From Clusia tigrina (lineage: Eukaryota > Arthropoda > Insecta > Diptera > Clusiidae): a stretch of DNA of 64,000 nt. The notes below the pieces were generated by a model that saw only the letters and a list, made by a program, of their open reading frames with translations, did no database searches and had not been told where the DNA came from. A program made the position numbers and the translations under genes. This document shows positions 23,721 to 37,093 of this stretch, piece by piece (positions within the stretch are counted from its first letter, which is position 1; each line of letters starts with the position of its first letter). Location: positions 95,361,676 to 95,425,675 of the forward strand of contig OV050031.1 in the NCBI GenBank assembly GCA_920105625.2, in the 5' to 3' direction.

Positions 23721-26700
23721 TGCTTGTAACTTTTTACTGGAGCGTCATAAAACCTTGAAATTTTGTAACAATAAAGTACTCGAGCCTCTTGTCAATTTAA
23801 GCTATTTCTCATAGCTATGCTACCCTTGAATCCCAAATAAAACATTGATAAAACTTCAAATGGCCCTAACTTCTATACGGTACGTCCTACACCTATCAAA
23901 GTTTGCAACATACAAATGCTTGTAACTTTTTACTGGAGCGTCATAAAACCTTTAAATTTTGTAACAATAAAGCACTCGAGCCTCTTGTCAATTTAAGCTA
24001 TCGCTCAAAGCTATGCTAATCTTAAGTCCCAAATAAAACACTGATAAAACTTCAAATGGCCCTAACTTCTTTACGGTACGTCCTACACCTATCAAAGTTT
24101 GCAACATACAAATGCTTGTAACTTTTTACTGGAGCGTCATAAAACCTTGAAATTTTGTAACAATAAAGTACTCGAGCCTCTTGTCAATTTAAGCTATCGC
24201 TCAAAGCTATGCTACCCTTGAGTCCCGAATCAAACACTGATAAAACTTCAAATGGCCCTAACTTCTATACGGTACGTCCTACACCTATCAAAGTTTGCAA
24301 CATACAAATGCTTGTAACTTTTTACTAGAGCGTCATAAAACCTTGAAATTTTGTAACAATAAAGTACTCGAGCCTCTTGTCAATTTAAGCTATCGCTCAT
24401 AGCTATGCTACTTTTGAGTCCCAAATCAAACACTGATAAAACTTCAAATGGCCCTAACTTCTATACGGTACGTCCTACACCTATCAAAGTTTGCAACATA
24501 TAAATGCTTGTAACTTTTTACTGGAGCGTCATAAAACATTGAAATTTTGTAACAATAAAGTACTCGAGCCTCTTGTCAATTTAAGCTATCGCTCAAAGCT
24601 ATGCTACCCTTGAGTCCCAAATCAAACACTGATAAAACTTCAAATGGCCCTAACTTCTATACGGTACGTCCTACACCTATCAAAGTTTGCAACATACAAA
24701 TGCTTGTAACTTTTTACTGGAGCGTCATAAAACCTTGAAATTTTGTAACAATAAAGTACTCGAGCCACTTGTTAATTTAAGCTATTGCTCAAAGCTATGC
24801 TACCCTTGAATCCCAAATAAAACACTGATAAAACTTCAAATGGCCCTAACTTCCATACGGCACGTCCTGCACCTATCAAAGTTTGCAACATATGCTTGTA
24901 ACTTTTTACTGGAGCGTCATAAAACCTTGAAATTTTGTAACAATAAAGTACTCGAGCCTCTTGTCAATTTAAGCTATTTCTCAAAGCTATGCTACCCTTG
25001 AATCCCAAATAAAACATTGATAAAACTTCAAATTGCCCTAACTTCTATATGGTACGTCCTACACCTATCAAAGTTTGCAACATACAAATGCTTGTAACTT
25101 TTTATTGGAGCGTCATAAAACATTGAAATTTTGTAACAATAAAGCACTCGAGCCTCTTGTCAATTTAAGCTATTGCTCAAAGCTATGCTACCCTTAAGTC
25201 CCAAATCAAACACTGATAAAACTTCAAATGGCCCTAACTTCTTTACGGTACGTCCTACACCTATCAAAGTTTGCAACATACAAATGCTTGTAACTTTTTA
25301 CTGGAGCGTCATAAAACCTTTAAATTTTGTAACAATAAAGCACTCGAGCCTCTTGTCAATTTAAGCTATCGCTCAAAGCTATGCTACCCTTGAGTCCCAA
25401 ATCAAACACTGATGAAACTTCAAATGGCCCTAACTTCTATACGGTACGTCCTTAACCTATCAAAGTTTGCAACATACAAATGCTTGTAACTTTTTACTGG
25501 AGTGTCATAAAACCTTGAAATTTTGTAACAATAAAATACTCGAGCCTCTTGTCAATTTAAGCTATTGCTCAAAGCTATGCTACCCTTGAATACCAAATAA
25601 AACACTGATAAAACTTCAAATGGCCCTAACTTCTATACGGTACGTCCTACACCTATCAAAGTTTGCAACATATAAATGCTTGTAACTTTTTACTGGAGCG
25701 TCATAAAACATTGAAATTTTGTAACAATAAAGTACTCGAGCCTCTTGTCAATTTAAGCTATCGCTCAAAGCTATGCTACCCTTGAGTCCCAAATCAAAGA
25801 CTGATGAAACTTCAAATGGCCCTAACTTCTATACGGTACGTCCTTAACCTATCAAAGTTTGCAACATACAAATGCTTGTAACTTTTTACTGGAGTGTCAT
25901 AAAACCTTGAAATTTTGTAACAATAAAATACTCGAGCCTCTTGTCAATTTAAGCTATTGCTCAAAGCTATGCTACCCTTGAATACCAAATAAAACACTGA
26001 TAAAACTTCAAATGGCCCTAACTTCTATACGGTACGTCCTACACCTATCAAAGTTTGCAACATATAAATGCTTGTAACTTTTTACTGGAGCGTCATAAAA
26101 CCTTGAAATTTTTTAACAATAAAGTACTCGAGCCTCTTGTCAATTTAAGCTATCGCTCAAAGCTATGCTACCCTTGAGTCCCAAATCAAACACTGATAAA
26201 ACTTCAAATGGCCCTAACTTCTATACGGTACGTCCTACACCTATCAAAGTTTGCAACATACAAATGCTTGTAACTTTTTACTGGAGCGTCATAAAACCTT
26301 GAAATTTTGTAACAATAAAGCACTCGAGCCTCTTGTCAATTTAAGCTATCGCTCAAAGCTATGCTAATCTTAAGTCCCAAATAAAACACTGATAAAACTT
26401 CAAATGGCCCTAACTTCCATACGGCACGTCCTGCACCTATCAAAGTTTGCAACATATGCTTGTAACTTTTTACTGGAGCGTCATAAAACCTTGAAATTTT
26501 GTAACAATAAAGTACTCGAGCCTCTTGTCAATTTAAGCTATTTCTCATAGCTATGCTACCCTTGAATCCCAAATAAAACATTGATAAAACTTCAAATGGC
26601 CCTAACTTCTATACGGTACGTCCTACACCTATCAAAGTTTGCAACATACAAATGCTTGTAACTTTTTACTGGAGCGTCATAAAACCTTTAAATTTTGTAA

Positions 26701-27260
26701 CAATAAAGCACTCGAGCCTCTTGTCAATTTAAGCTATCGCTCAAAGCTATGCTAATCTTAAGTCCCAAATAAAACACTGATAAAACTTCAAATGGCCCTA
26801 ACTTCTTTACGGTACGTCCTACACCTATCAAAGTTTGCAACATACAAATGCTTGTAACATTTTACTGGAGCGTCATAAAACCTTGAAATTTTGTAACAAT
26901 AAAGTACTCGAGCCTCTTGTCAATTTAAGCTATCGCTCAAAGCTATGCTACCCTTGAATACCAAATAAAACACTGATAAAACTTCAAATGGCCCTAACTT
27001 CTATACGGTACGTCCTACACCTATCAAAGTTTGCAACATATAAATGCTTGTAACTTTTTACTGGAGCGTCATAAAACCTTGAAATTTTTTAACAATAAAG
27101 TACTCGAGCCTCTTGTCAATTTAAGCTATCGCTCAAAGCTATGCTACCCTTGAGTCCCAAATCAAACACTGATAAAACTTCAAATGGCCCTAACTTCTAT
27201 ACGGTACGTCCTACACCTATCAAAGTTTGCAACATACAAATGCTTGTAACTTTTTACTGG
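23720..27260 (+). repeat. 19-monomer HOR (3,712 bp), copy 1
   Basis: Variants recur 3,712 bp later, which is 19 x 196 minus three 4-bp deletions. CATATG sites at 24,889 and 26,453 map to 28,601 and 30,165, and 'cttgagtcccaaatc' at 25,781 maps to 29,493. It contains 'gatgaaacttc', 'ccttaacc' and 'gagtgtcat' members. The end is approximate. Confidence 0.85.
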
Positions 27261-27431
27261 AGCGTCATAAAACCTTGAAATTTTGTAACAATAAAGTACT
27301 CGAGCCTCTTGTTAATTTAAGCTATTGCTCAAAGCTATGCTAATCTTAAGTCCCAAATAAAACACTGATAAAACTTCAAATGGCCCTAACTTCCATACGG
27401 CACGTCCTGCACCTATCAAAGTTTGCAACAT

Positions 27432-30400
27432 ATGCTTGTAACTTTTTACTGGAGCGTCATAAAACCTTGAAATTTTGTAACAATAAAGTACTCGAGCCTC
27501 TTGTCAATTTAAGCTATTTCTCATAGCTATGCTACCCTTGAATCCCAAATAAAACATTGATAAAACTTCAAATGGCCCTAACTTCTATACGGTACGTCCT
27601 ACACCTATCAAAGTTTGCAACATACAAATGCTTGTAACTTTTTACTGGAGCGTCATAAAACCTTTAAATTTTGTAACAATAAAGCACTCGAGCCTCTTGT
27701 CAATTTAAGCTATCGCTCAAAGCTATGCTAATCTTAAGTCCCAAATAAAACACTGATAAAACTTCAAATGGCCCTAACTTCTTTACGGTACGTCCTACAC
27801 CTATCAAAGTTTGCAACATACAAATGCTTGTAACTTTTTACTGGAGCGTCATAAAACCTTGAAATTTTGTAACAATAAAGTACTCGAGTCTCTTGTCAAT
27901 TTAAGCTATCGCTCAAAGCTATGCTACCCTTGAGTCCCGAATCAAACACTGATAAAACTTCAAATGGCCCTAACTTCTATACGGTACGTCCTACACCTAT
28001 CAAAGTTTGCAACATACAAATGCTTGTAACTTTTTACTAGAGCGTCATAAAACCTTGAAATTTTGTAACAATAAAGTACTCGAGCCTCTTGTCAATTTAA
28101 GCTATCGCTCATAGCTATGCTACTTTTGAGTCCCAAATCAAACACTGATAAAACTTCAAATGGCCCTAACTTCTATACGGTACGTCCTACACCTATCAAA
28201 GTTTGCAACATATAAATGCTTGTAACTTTTTACTGGAGCGTCATAAAACATTGAAATTTTGTAACAATAAAGTACTCGAGCCTCTTGTCAATTTAAGCTA
28301 TCGCTCAAAGCTATGCTACCCTTGAGTCCCAAATCAAACACTGATAAAACTTCAAATGGCCCTAACTTCTATACGGTACGTCCTACACCTATCAAAGTTT
28401 GCAACATACAAATGCTTGTAACTTTTTACTGGAGCGTCATAAAACCTTGAAATTTTGTAACAATAAAGTACTCGAGCCACTTGTTAATTTAAGCTATTGC
28501 TCAAAGCTATGCTACCCTTGAATCCCAAATAAAACACTGATAAAACTTCAAATGGCCCTAACTTCCATACGGCACGTCCTGCACCTATCAAAGTTTGCAA
28601 CATATGCTTGTAACTTTTTACTGGAGCGTCATAAAACCTTGAAATTTTGTAACAATAAAGTACTCGAGCCTCTTGTCAATTTAAGCTATTTCTCAAAGCT
28701 ATGCTACCCTTGAATCCCAAATAAAACATTGATAAAACTTCAAATTGCCCTAACTTCTATATGGTACGTCCTACACCTATCAAAGTTTGCAACATACAAA
28801 TGCTTGTAACTTTTTATTGGAGCGTCATAAAACATTGAAATTTTGTAACAATAAAGTACTCGAGCCTCTTGTCAATTTAAGCTATCGCTCAAAGCTATGC
28901 TACCCTTAAGTCCCAAATCAAACACTGATAAAACTTCAAATGGCCCTAACTTCTTTACGGTACGTCCTACACCTATCAAAGTTTGCAACATACAAATGCT
29001 TGTAACTTTTTACTGGAGCGTCATAAAACCTTTAAATTTTGTAACAATAAAGCACTCGAGCCTCTTGTCAATTTAAGCTATCGCTCAAAGCTATGCTACC
29101 CTTGAGTCCCAAATCAAACACTGATGAAACTTCAAATGGCCCTAACTTCTATACGGTACGTCCTTAACCTATCAAAGTTTGCAACATACAAATGCTTGTA
29201 ACTTTTTACTGGAGTGTCATAAAACCTTGAAATTTTGTAACAATAAAATACTCGAGCCTCTTGTCAATTTAAGCTATTGCTCAAAGCTATGCTACCCTTG
29301 AATACCAAATAAAACACTGATAAAACTTCAAATGGCCCTAACTTCTATACGGTACGTCCTACACCTATCAAAGTTTGCAACATATAAATGCTTGTAACTT
29401 TTTACTGGAGCGTCATAAAACATTGAAATTTTGTAACAATAAAGTACTCGAGCCTCTTGTCAATTTAAGCTATCGCTCAAAGCTATGCTACCCTTGAGTC
29501 CCAAATCAAACACTGATGAAACTTCAAATGGCCCTAACTTCTATACGGTACGTCCTTAACCTATCAAAGTTTGCAACATACAAATGCTTGTAACTTTTTA
29601 CTGGAGTGTCATAAAACCTTGAAATTTTGTAACAATAAAATACTCGAGCCTCTTGTCAATTTAAGCTATTGCTCAAAGCTTTGCTACCCTTGAATAGCAA
29701 ATAAAACACTGATAAAACTTCAAATGGCCCTAACTTCTATACGGTACCTCCTACACCTATCAAAGTTTGCAACATATAAATGCTTGTAACTTTTTACTGG
29801 AGCGTCATAAAACCTTGAAATTTTTTAACAATAAAGTACTCGAGCCTCTTGTCAATTTAAGCTATCGCTCAAAGCTATGCTACCCTTGAGTCCCAAATCA
29901 AACACTGATAAAACTTCAAATGGCCCTAACTTCTATACGGTACGTCCTACACCTATCAAAGTTTGCAACATACAAATGCTTGTAACTTTTTACTGGAGCG
30001 TCATAAAACCTTGAAATTTTGTAACAATAAAGCACTCGAGCCTCTTGTCAATTTAAGCTATCGCTCAAAGCTATGCTAATCTTAAGTCCCAAATAAAACA
30101 CTGATAAAACTTCAAATGGCCCTAACTTCCATACGGCACGTCCTGCACCTATCAAAGTTTGCAACATATGCTTGTAACTTTTTACTGGAGCGTCATAAAA
30201 CCTTGAAATTTTGTAACAATAAAGTACTCGAGCCTCTTGTCAATTTAAGCTATTTCTCATAGCTATGCTACTTTTGAGTCCCAAATCAAACACTGATAAA
30301 ACTTCAAATGGCCCTAACTTCTATACGGTACGTCCTACACCTATCAAAGTTTGCAACATACAAATGCTTGTAACTTTTTACTGGAGCGTCATAAAACCTT

Positions 30401-30970
30401 TAAATTTTGTAACAATAAAGCACTCGAGCCTCTTGTCAATTTAAGCTATCGCTCAAAGCTATGCTAATCTTAAGTCCCAAATAAAACACTGATAAAACTT
30501 CAAATGGCCCTAACTTCTTTACGGTACGTCCTACACCTATCAAAGTTTGCAACATACAAATGCTTGTAACTTTTTACTGGAGCGTCATAAAACCTTGAAA
30601 TTTTGTAACAATAAAGTACTCGAGCCTCTTGTCAATTTAAGCTATCGCTCAAAGCTATGCTACCCTTGAATACCAAATAAAACACTGATAAAACTTCAAA
30701 TGGCCCTAACTTCTATACGGTACGTCCTACACCTATCAAAGTTTGCAACATATAAATGCTTGTAACTTTTTACTGGAGCGTCATAAAACCTTGAAATTTT
30801 TTAACAATAAAGTACTCGAGCCTCTTGTCAATTTAAGCTATCGCTCAAAGCTATGCTACCCTTGAGTCCCAAATCAAACACTGATAAAACTTCAAATGGC
30901 CCTAACTTCTATACGGTACGTCCTACACCTATCAAAGTTTGCAACATACAAATGCTTGTAACTTTTTACT
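27432..30970 (+). repeat. 19-monomer HOR (3,712 bp), copy 2
   Basis: Follows copy 1 in tandem and matches it until about 30,970. One interruption lies near 30,268, where 'ctcatagctatgctac' leads into 'ttttgagtccc' here but 'ccttgaatccc' in copy 1. That looks like a small conversion or crossover patch. Its right part is shared with the 12-monomer HOR that follows. Confidence 0.83.
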
Positions 30971-32033
30971 GGAGCGTCATAAAACCTTTAAATTTTGTAA
31001 CAATAAAGCACTCGAGCCTCTTGTCAATTTAAGCTATCGCTCAAAGCTATGCTACCCTTGAGTCCCAAATAAAACACTGATAAAACTTCAAATGGCCCTA
31101 ACTTCTATACGGTACGTCCTACACCTATCAAAGTTTGCAACATATAAATGCTTGTAACTTTTTACTGGAGCGTCATAAAACCTTGAAATTTTTTAACAAT
31201 AAAGTACTCGAGCCTCTTGTCAATTTAAGCTATCGCTCAAAGCTATGCTACCCTTGAGTCCCAAATCAAACACTGATAAAACTTCAAATGGCCCTAACTT
31301 CTATACGGTACGTCCTACACCTATCAAAGTTTGCAACATACAAATGCTTGTAACTTTTTACTGGAGCGTCATAAAACCTTGAAATTTTGTAACAATAAAG
31401 CACTCGAGCCTCTTGTCAATTTAAGCTATCGCTCAAAGCTATGCTAATCTTAAGTCCCAAATAAAACACTGATAAAACTTCAAATGGCCATAACTTCCAT
31501 ACGGCACGTCCTGCACCTATCAAAGTTTGCAACATATGCTTGTAACTTTTTACTGGAGCGTCATAAAACCTTGAAATTTTGTAACAATAAAGTACTCGAG
31601 CCTCTTGTCAATTTAAGCTATTTCTCATAGCTATGCTACCCTTGAATCCCAAATAAAACATTGATAAAACTTCAAATGGCCCTAACTTCTATACGGTACG
31701 TCCTACACCTATCAAAGTTTGCAACATACAAATGCTTGTAACTTTTTACTGGAGCGTCATAAAACCTTTAAATTTTGTAACAATAAAGCACTCGAGCCTC
31801 TTGTCAATTTAAGCTATCGCTCAAAGCTATGCTAATCTTAAGTCCCAAATAAAACACTGATAAAACTTCAAATGGCCCTAACTTCTTTACGGTACGTCCT
31901 ACACCTATCAAAGTTTGCAACATACAAATGCTTGTAACTTTTTACTGGAGCGTCATAAAACCTTGAAATTTTGTAACAATAAAGTACTCGAGCCTCTTGT
32001 CAATTTAAGCTATCGCTCAAAGCTATGCTACCC
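29690..32033 (+). repeat. 12-monomer HOR (2,344 bp), copy 1
   Basis: CATATG sites at 30,165 and 31,533 map to 32,509 and 33,877, an offset of 2,344 = 12 x 196 - 8. The unit starts near a 'ttgaatagcaaat' member (its partner reads 'ttgaataccaaat') and includes two 'ttttttaac' monomers. It overlaps the end of the 19-monomer copy, so the 12-mer was probably cut from that unit. Confidence 0.85.
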
Positions 32034-34375
32034 TTGAATACCAAATAAAACACTGATAAAACTTCAAATGGCCCTAACTTCTATACGGTACGTCCTACAC
32101 CTATCAAAGTTTGCAACATATAAATGCTTGTAACTTTTTACTGGAGCGTCATAAAACCTTGAAATTTTTTAACAATAAAGTACTCGAGCCTCTTGTCAAT
32201 TTAAGCTATCGCTCAAAGCTATGCTACCCTTGAGTCCCAAATCAAACACTGATAAAACTTCAAATGGCCCTAACTTCTATACGGTACGTCCTACACCTAT
32301 CAAAGTTTGCAACATACAAATGCTTGTAACTTTTTACTGGAGCGTCATAGAACCTTGAAATTTTGTAACAATAAAGCACTCGAGCCTCTTGTCAATTTAA
32401 GCTATCGCTCAAAGCTATGCTAATCTTAAGTCCCAAATAAAACACTGATAAAACTTCAAATGGCCCTAACTTCCATACGGCACGTCCTGCACCTATCAAA
32501 GTTTGCAACATATGCTTGTAACTTTTTACTGGAGCGTCATAAAACCTTGAAATTTTGTAACAATAAAGTACTCGAGCCTCTTGTCAATTTAAGCTATTTC
32601 TCATAGCTATGCTACCCTTGAATCCCAAATAAAACATTGATAAAACTTCAAATGGCCCTAACTTCTATACGGTACGTCCTACACCTATCAAAGTTTGCAA
32701 CATACAAATGCTTGTAACTTTTTACTGGAGCGTCATAAAACCTTTAAATTTTGTAACAATAAAGCACTCGAGCCTCTTGTCAATTTAAGCTATCGCTCAA
32801 AGCTATGCTAATCTTAAGTCCCAAATAAAACACTGATAAAACTTCAAATGGCCCTAACTTCTTTACGGTACGTCCTACACCTATCAAAGTTTGCAACATA
32901 CAAATGCTTGTAACTTTTTACTGGAGCGTCATAAAACCTTGAAATTTTGTAACAATAAAGTACTCGAGCCTCTTGTCAATTTAAGCTATCGCTCAAAGCT
33001 ATGCTACCCTTGAATACCAAATAAAACACTGATAAAACTTCAAATGGCCCTAACTTCTATACGGTACGTCCTACACCTATCAAAGTTTGCAACATATAAA
33101 TGCTTGTAACTTTTTACTGGAGCGTCATAAAACCTTGAAATTTTTTAACAATAAAGTACTCGAGCCTCTTGTCAATTTAAGCTATCGCTCAAAGCTATGC
33201 TACCCTTGAGTCCCAAATCAAACACTGATAAAACTTCAAATGGCCCTAACTTCTATACGGTACGTCCTACACCTATCAAAGTTTGCAACATACAAATGCT
33301 TGTAACTTTTTACTGGAGCGTCATAAAACCTTTAAATTTTGTAACAATAAAGCACTCGAGCCTCTTGTCAATTTAAGCTATTGCTCAAAGCTATGCTACC
33401 CTTGAATACCAAATAAAACACTGATAAAACTTCAAATGGCCCTAACTTCTATACGGTACGTCCTACACCTATCAAAGTTTGCAACATATAAATGCTTGTA
33501 ACTTTTTACTGGAGCGTCATAAAACCTTGAAATTTTTTAACAATAAAGTACTCGAGCCTCTTGTCAATTTAAGCTATCGCTCAAAGCTATGCTACCCTTG
33601 AGTCCCAAATCAAACACTGATAAAACTTCAAATGGCCCTAACTTCTATACGGTACGTCCTACACCTATCAAAGTTTGCAACATACAAATGCTTGTAACTT
33701 TTTACTGGAGCGTCATAAAACCTTGAAATTTTGTAACAATAAAGCACTCGAGCCTCTTGTCAATTTAAGCTATCGCTCAAAGCTATGCTAATCTTAAGTC
33801 CCAAATAAAACACTGATAAAACTTCAAATGGCCCTAACTTCCATACGGCACGTCCTGCACCTATCAAAGTTTGCAACATATGCTTGTAACTTTTTACTGG
33901 AGCGTCATAAAACCTTGAAATTTTGTAACAATAAAGTACTCGAGCCTCTTGTCAATTTAAGCTATTTCTCATAGCTATGCTACCCTTGAATCCCAAATAA
34001 AACATTGATAAAACTTCAAATGGCCCTAACTTCTATACGGTACGTCCTACACCTATCAAAGTTTGCAACATACAAATGCTTGTAACTTTTTACTGGAGCG
34101 TCATAAAACCTTTAAATTTTGTAACAATAAAGCACTCGAGCCTCTTGTCAATTTAAGCTATCGCTCAAAGCTATGCTAATCTTAAGTCCCAAATAAAACA
34201 CTGATAAAACTTCAAATGGCCCTAACTTCTTTACGGTACGTCCTACACCTATCAAAGTTTGCAACATACAAATGCTTGTAACTTTTTACTGGAGCGTCAT
34301 AAAACCTTGAAATTTTGTAACAATAAAGTACTCGAGCCTCTTGTCAATTTAAGCTATCGCTCAAAGCTATGCTAC
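32034..34375 (+). repeat. 12-monomer HOR (2,344 bp), copy 2
   Basis: Tandem partner of the preceding copy, with few differences ('gtcatagaacc' near 32,346). It ends at about 34,375, where 'ttgagtcccgaatc' replaces the expected 'ttgaataccaaat'. From there the sequence resumes as a displaced copy of 27.9-29.4 kb at an offset of 6,448 bp. Confidence 0.85.
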
Positions 34376-36950
34376 CCTTGAGTCCCGAATCAAACACTGA
34401 TAAAACTTCAAATGGCCCTAACTTCTATACAGTACGTCCTACACCTATCAAAGTTTGCAACATACAAAAGCTTGTAACTTTTTACTAGAGCGTCATAAAA
34501 CCTTGAAATTTTGTAACAATAAAGTACTCGAGCCTCTTGTCAATTTAAGCTATCGCTCATAGCTATGCTACTTTTGAGTCCCAAATCAAACACTGATAAA
34601 ACTTCAAATGGCCCTAACTTCTATACGGTACGTCCTACACCTATCAAAGTTTGCAACATATAAATGCTTGTAACTTTTTACTGGAGCGTCATAAAACATT
34701 GAAATTTTGTAACAATAAAGTACTCGAGCCTCTTGTCAATTTAAGCTATCGCTCAAAGCTATGCTACCCTTGAGTCCCAAATCAAACACTGATAAAACTT
34801 CAAATGGCCCTAACTTCTATACGGTACGTCCTACACCTATCAAAGTTTGCAACATACAAATGCTTGTAACTTTTTACTGGAGCGTCATAAAACCTTGAAA
34901 TTTTGTAACAATAAAGTACTCGAGCCACTTGTTAATTTAAGCTATTGCTCAAAGCTATGCTACCCTTGAATCCCAAATAAAACACTGATAAAACTTCAAA
35001 TGGCCCTAACTTCCATACGGCACGTCCTGCACCTATCAAAGTTTGCAACATATGCTTGTAACTTTTTACTGGAGCGTCATAAAACCTTGAAATTTTGTAA
35101 CAATAAAGTACTCGAGCCTCTTGTCAATTTAAGCTATTTCTCAAAGCTATGCTACCCTTGAATCCCAAATAAAACATTGATAAAACTTCAAATTGCCCTA
35201 ACTTCTATATGGTACGTCCTACACCTATCAAAGTTTGCAACATACAAATGCTTGTAACTTTTTATTGGAGCGTCATAAAACATTGAAATTTTGTAACAAT
35301 AAAGTACTCGAGAATCTTGTCAATTTAAGCTATTGCTCAAAGCTATGCTACCCTTAAGTCCCAAATCAAACACTGATAAAACTTCAAATGGCCCTAACTT
35401 CTTTACGGTACGTCCTACACCTATCAAAGTTTGCAACATACAAATGCTTGTAACTTTTTACTGGAGCGTCATAAAACCTTTAAATTTTGTAACAATAAAG
35501 CACTCGAGCCTCTTGTCAATTTAAGCTATCGCTCAAAGCTATGCTACCCTTGAGTCCCAAATCAAACACTGATGAAACTTCAAATGGCCCTAACTTCTAT
35601 ACGGTACGTCCTTAACCTATCAAAGTTTGCAACATACAAATGCTTGTAACTTTTTACTGGAGTGTCATAAAACCTTGAAATTTTGTAACAATAAAATACT
35701 CGAGCCTCTTGTCAATTTAAGCTATTGCTCAAAGCTATGCTACCCTTGAATACCAAATAAAACACTGATAAAACTTCAAATGGCCCTAACTTCTATACGG
35801 TACGTCCTACACCTATCAAAGTTTGCAACATATAAATGCTTGTAACTTTTTACTGGAGCGTCATAAAACATTGAAATTTTGTAACAATAAAGTACTCGAG
35901 CCTCTTGTCAATTTAAGCTATCGCTCAAAGCTATGCTACCCTTGAGTCCCAAATCAAACACTGATAAAACTTCAAATGGCCCTAACTTCTATACGGTACG
36001 TCCTACACCTATCAAAGTTTGCAACATACAAATGCTTGTAACTTTTTACTGGAGCGTCATAAAACCTTGAAATTTTGTAACAATAAAGTACTCGAGCCAC
36101 TTGTTAATTTAAGCTATTGCTCAAAGCTATGCTACCCTTGAATCCCAAATAAAACACTGATAAAACTTCAAATGGCCCTAACTTCCATACGGCACGTCCT
36201 GCACCTATCAAAGTTTGCAACATATGCTTGTAACTTTTTACTGGAGCGTCATAAAACCTTGAAATTTTGTAACAATAAAGTACTCGAGCCTCTTGTCAAT
36301 TTAAGCTATTTCTCAAAGCTATGCTACCCTTGAATCCCAAATAAAACATTGATAAAACTTCAAATTGCCCTAACTTCTATATGGTACGTCCTACACCTAT
36401 CAAAGTTTGCAACATACAAATGCTTGTAACTTTTTATTGGAGCGTCATAAAACATTGAAATTTTGTAACAATAAAGTACTCGAGCCTCTTGTCAATTTAA
36501 GCTATTGCTCAAAGCTATGCTACCCTTAAGTCCCAAATCAAACACTGATAAAACTTCAAATGGCCCTAACTTCTTTACGGTACGTCCTACACCTATCAAA
36601 GTTTGCAACATACAAATGCTTGTAACTTTTTACTGGAGCGTCATAAAACCTTTAAATTTTGTAACAATAAAGCACTCGAGCCTCTTGTCAATTTAAGCTA
36701 TCGCTCAAAGCTATGCTACCCTTGAGTCCCAAATCAAACACTGATGAAACTTCAAATGGCCCTAACTTCTATACGGTACGTCCTTAACCTATCAAAGTTT
36801 GCAACATACAAATGCTTGTAACTTTTTACTGGAGTGTCATAAAACCTTGAAATTTTGTAACAATAAAATACTCGAGCCTCTTGTCAATTTAAGCTGTTGC
36901 TCAAAGCTATGCTACCCTTGAATACCAAATAAAACACTGATAAAACTTCA
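34376..36950 (+). repeat. 6-monomer HOR (1,172 bp), two copies
   Basis: About 34,610-35,780 repeats at 35,780-36,950. CATATG sites are at 35,049 and 36,221, 1,172 bp = 6 x 196 - 4 apart. Members in order include 'catataaatg' with 'cattgaaa', 'ccacttgttaattt', the 192-bp type, 'tttctcaaag' with 'cattgataaaac', 'ctttacgg', and 'gatgaaac' with 'ccttaacc'. The same six-monomer string occurs singly near 24.46 and 28.17 kb. Confidence 0.85.
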
Positions 36951-37093
36951 AATGGCCCTAACTTCTATACGGTACGTCCTACACCTATCAAAGTTTGCAA
37001 CATATAAATGCTTGTAACTTTTTACTGGAGCGTCATAAAACCTTGAAATTTTTTAACAATAAAGTACTCGAGCCTCTTGTCAATTTAAGCTAT

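Noticed and set aside
29741..29750. GGTACC near 29,743 as a right-hand member of the left-family GGTACC monomers
   Set aside because: It arises from 'acggtacctcc', a change at a different place in the monomer. The diagnostic 'gctatggtaccc' context is absent.
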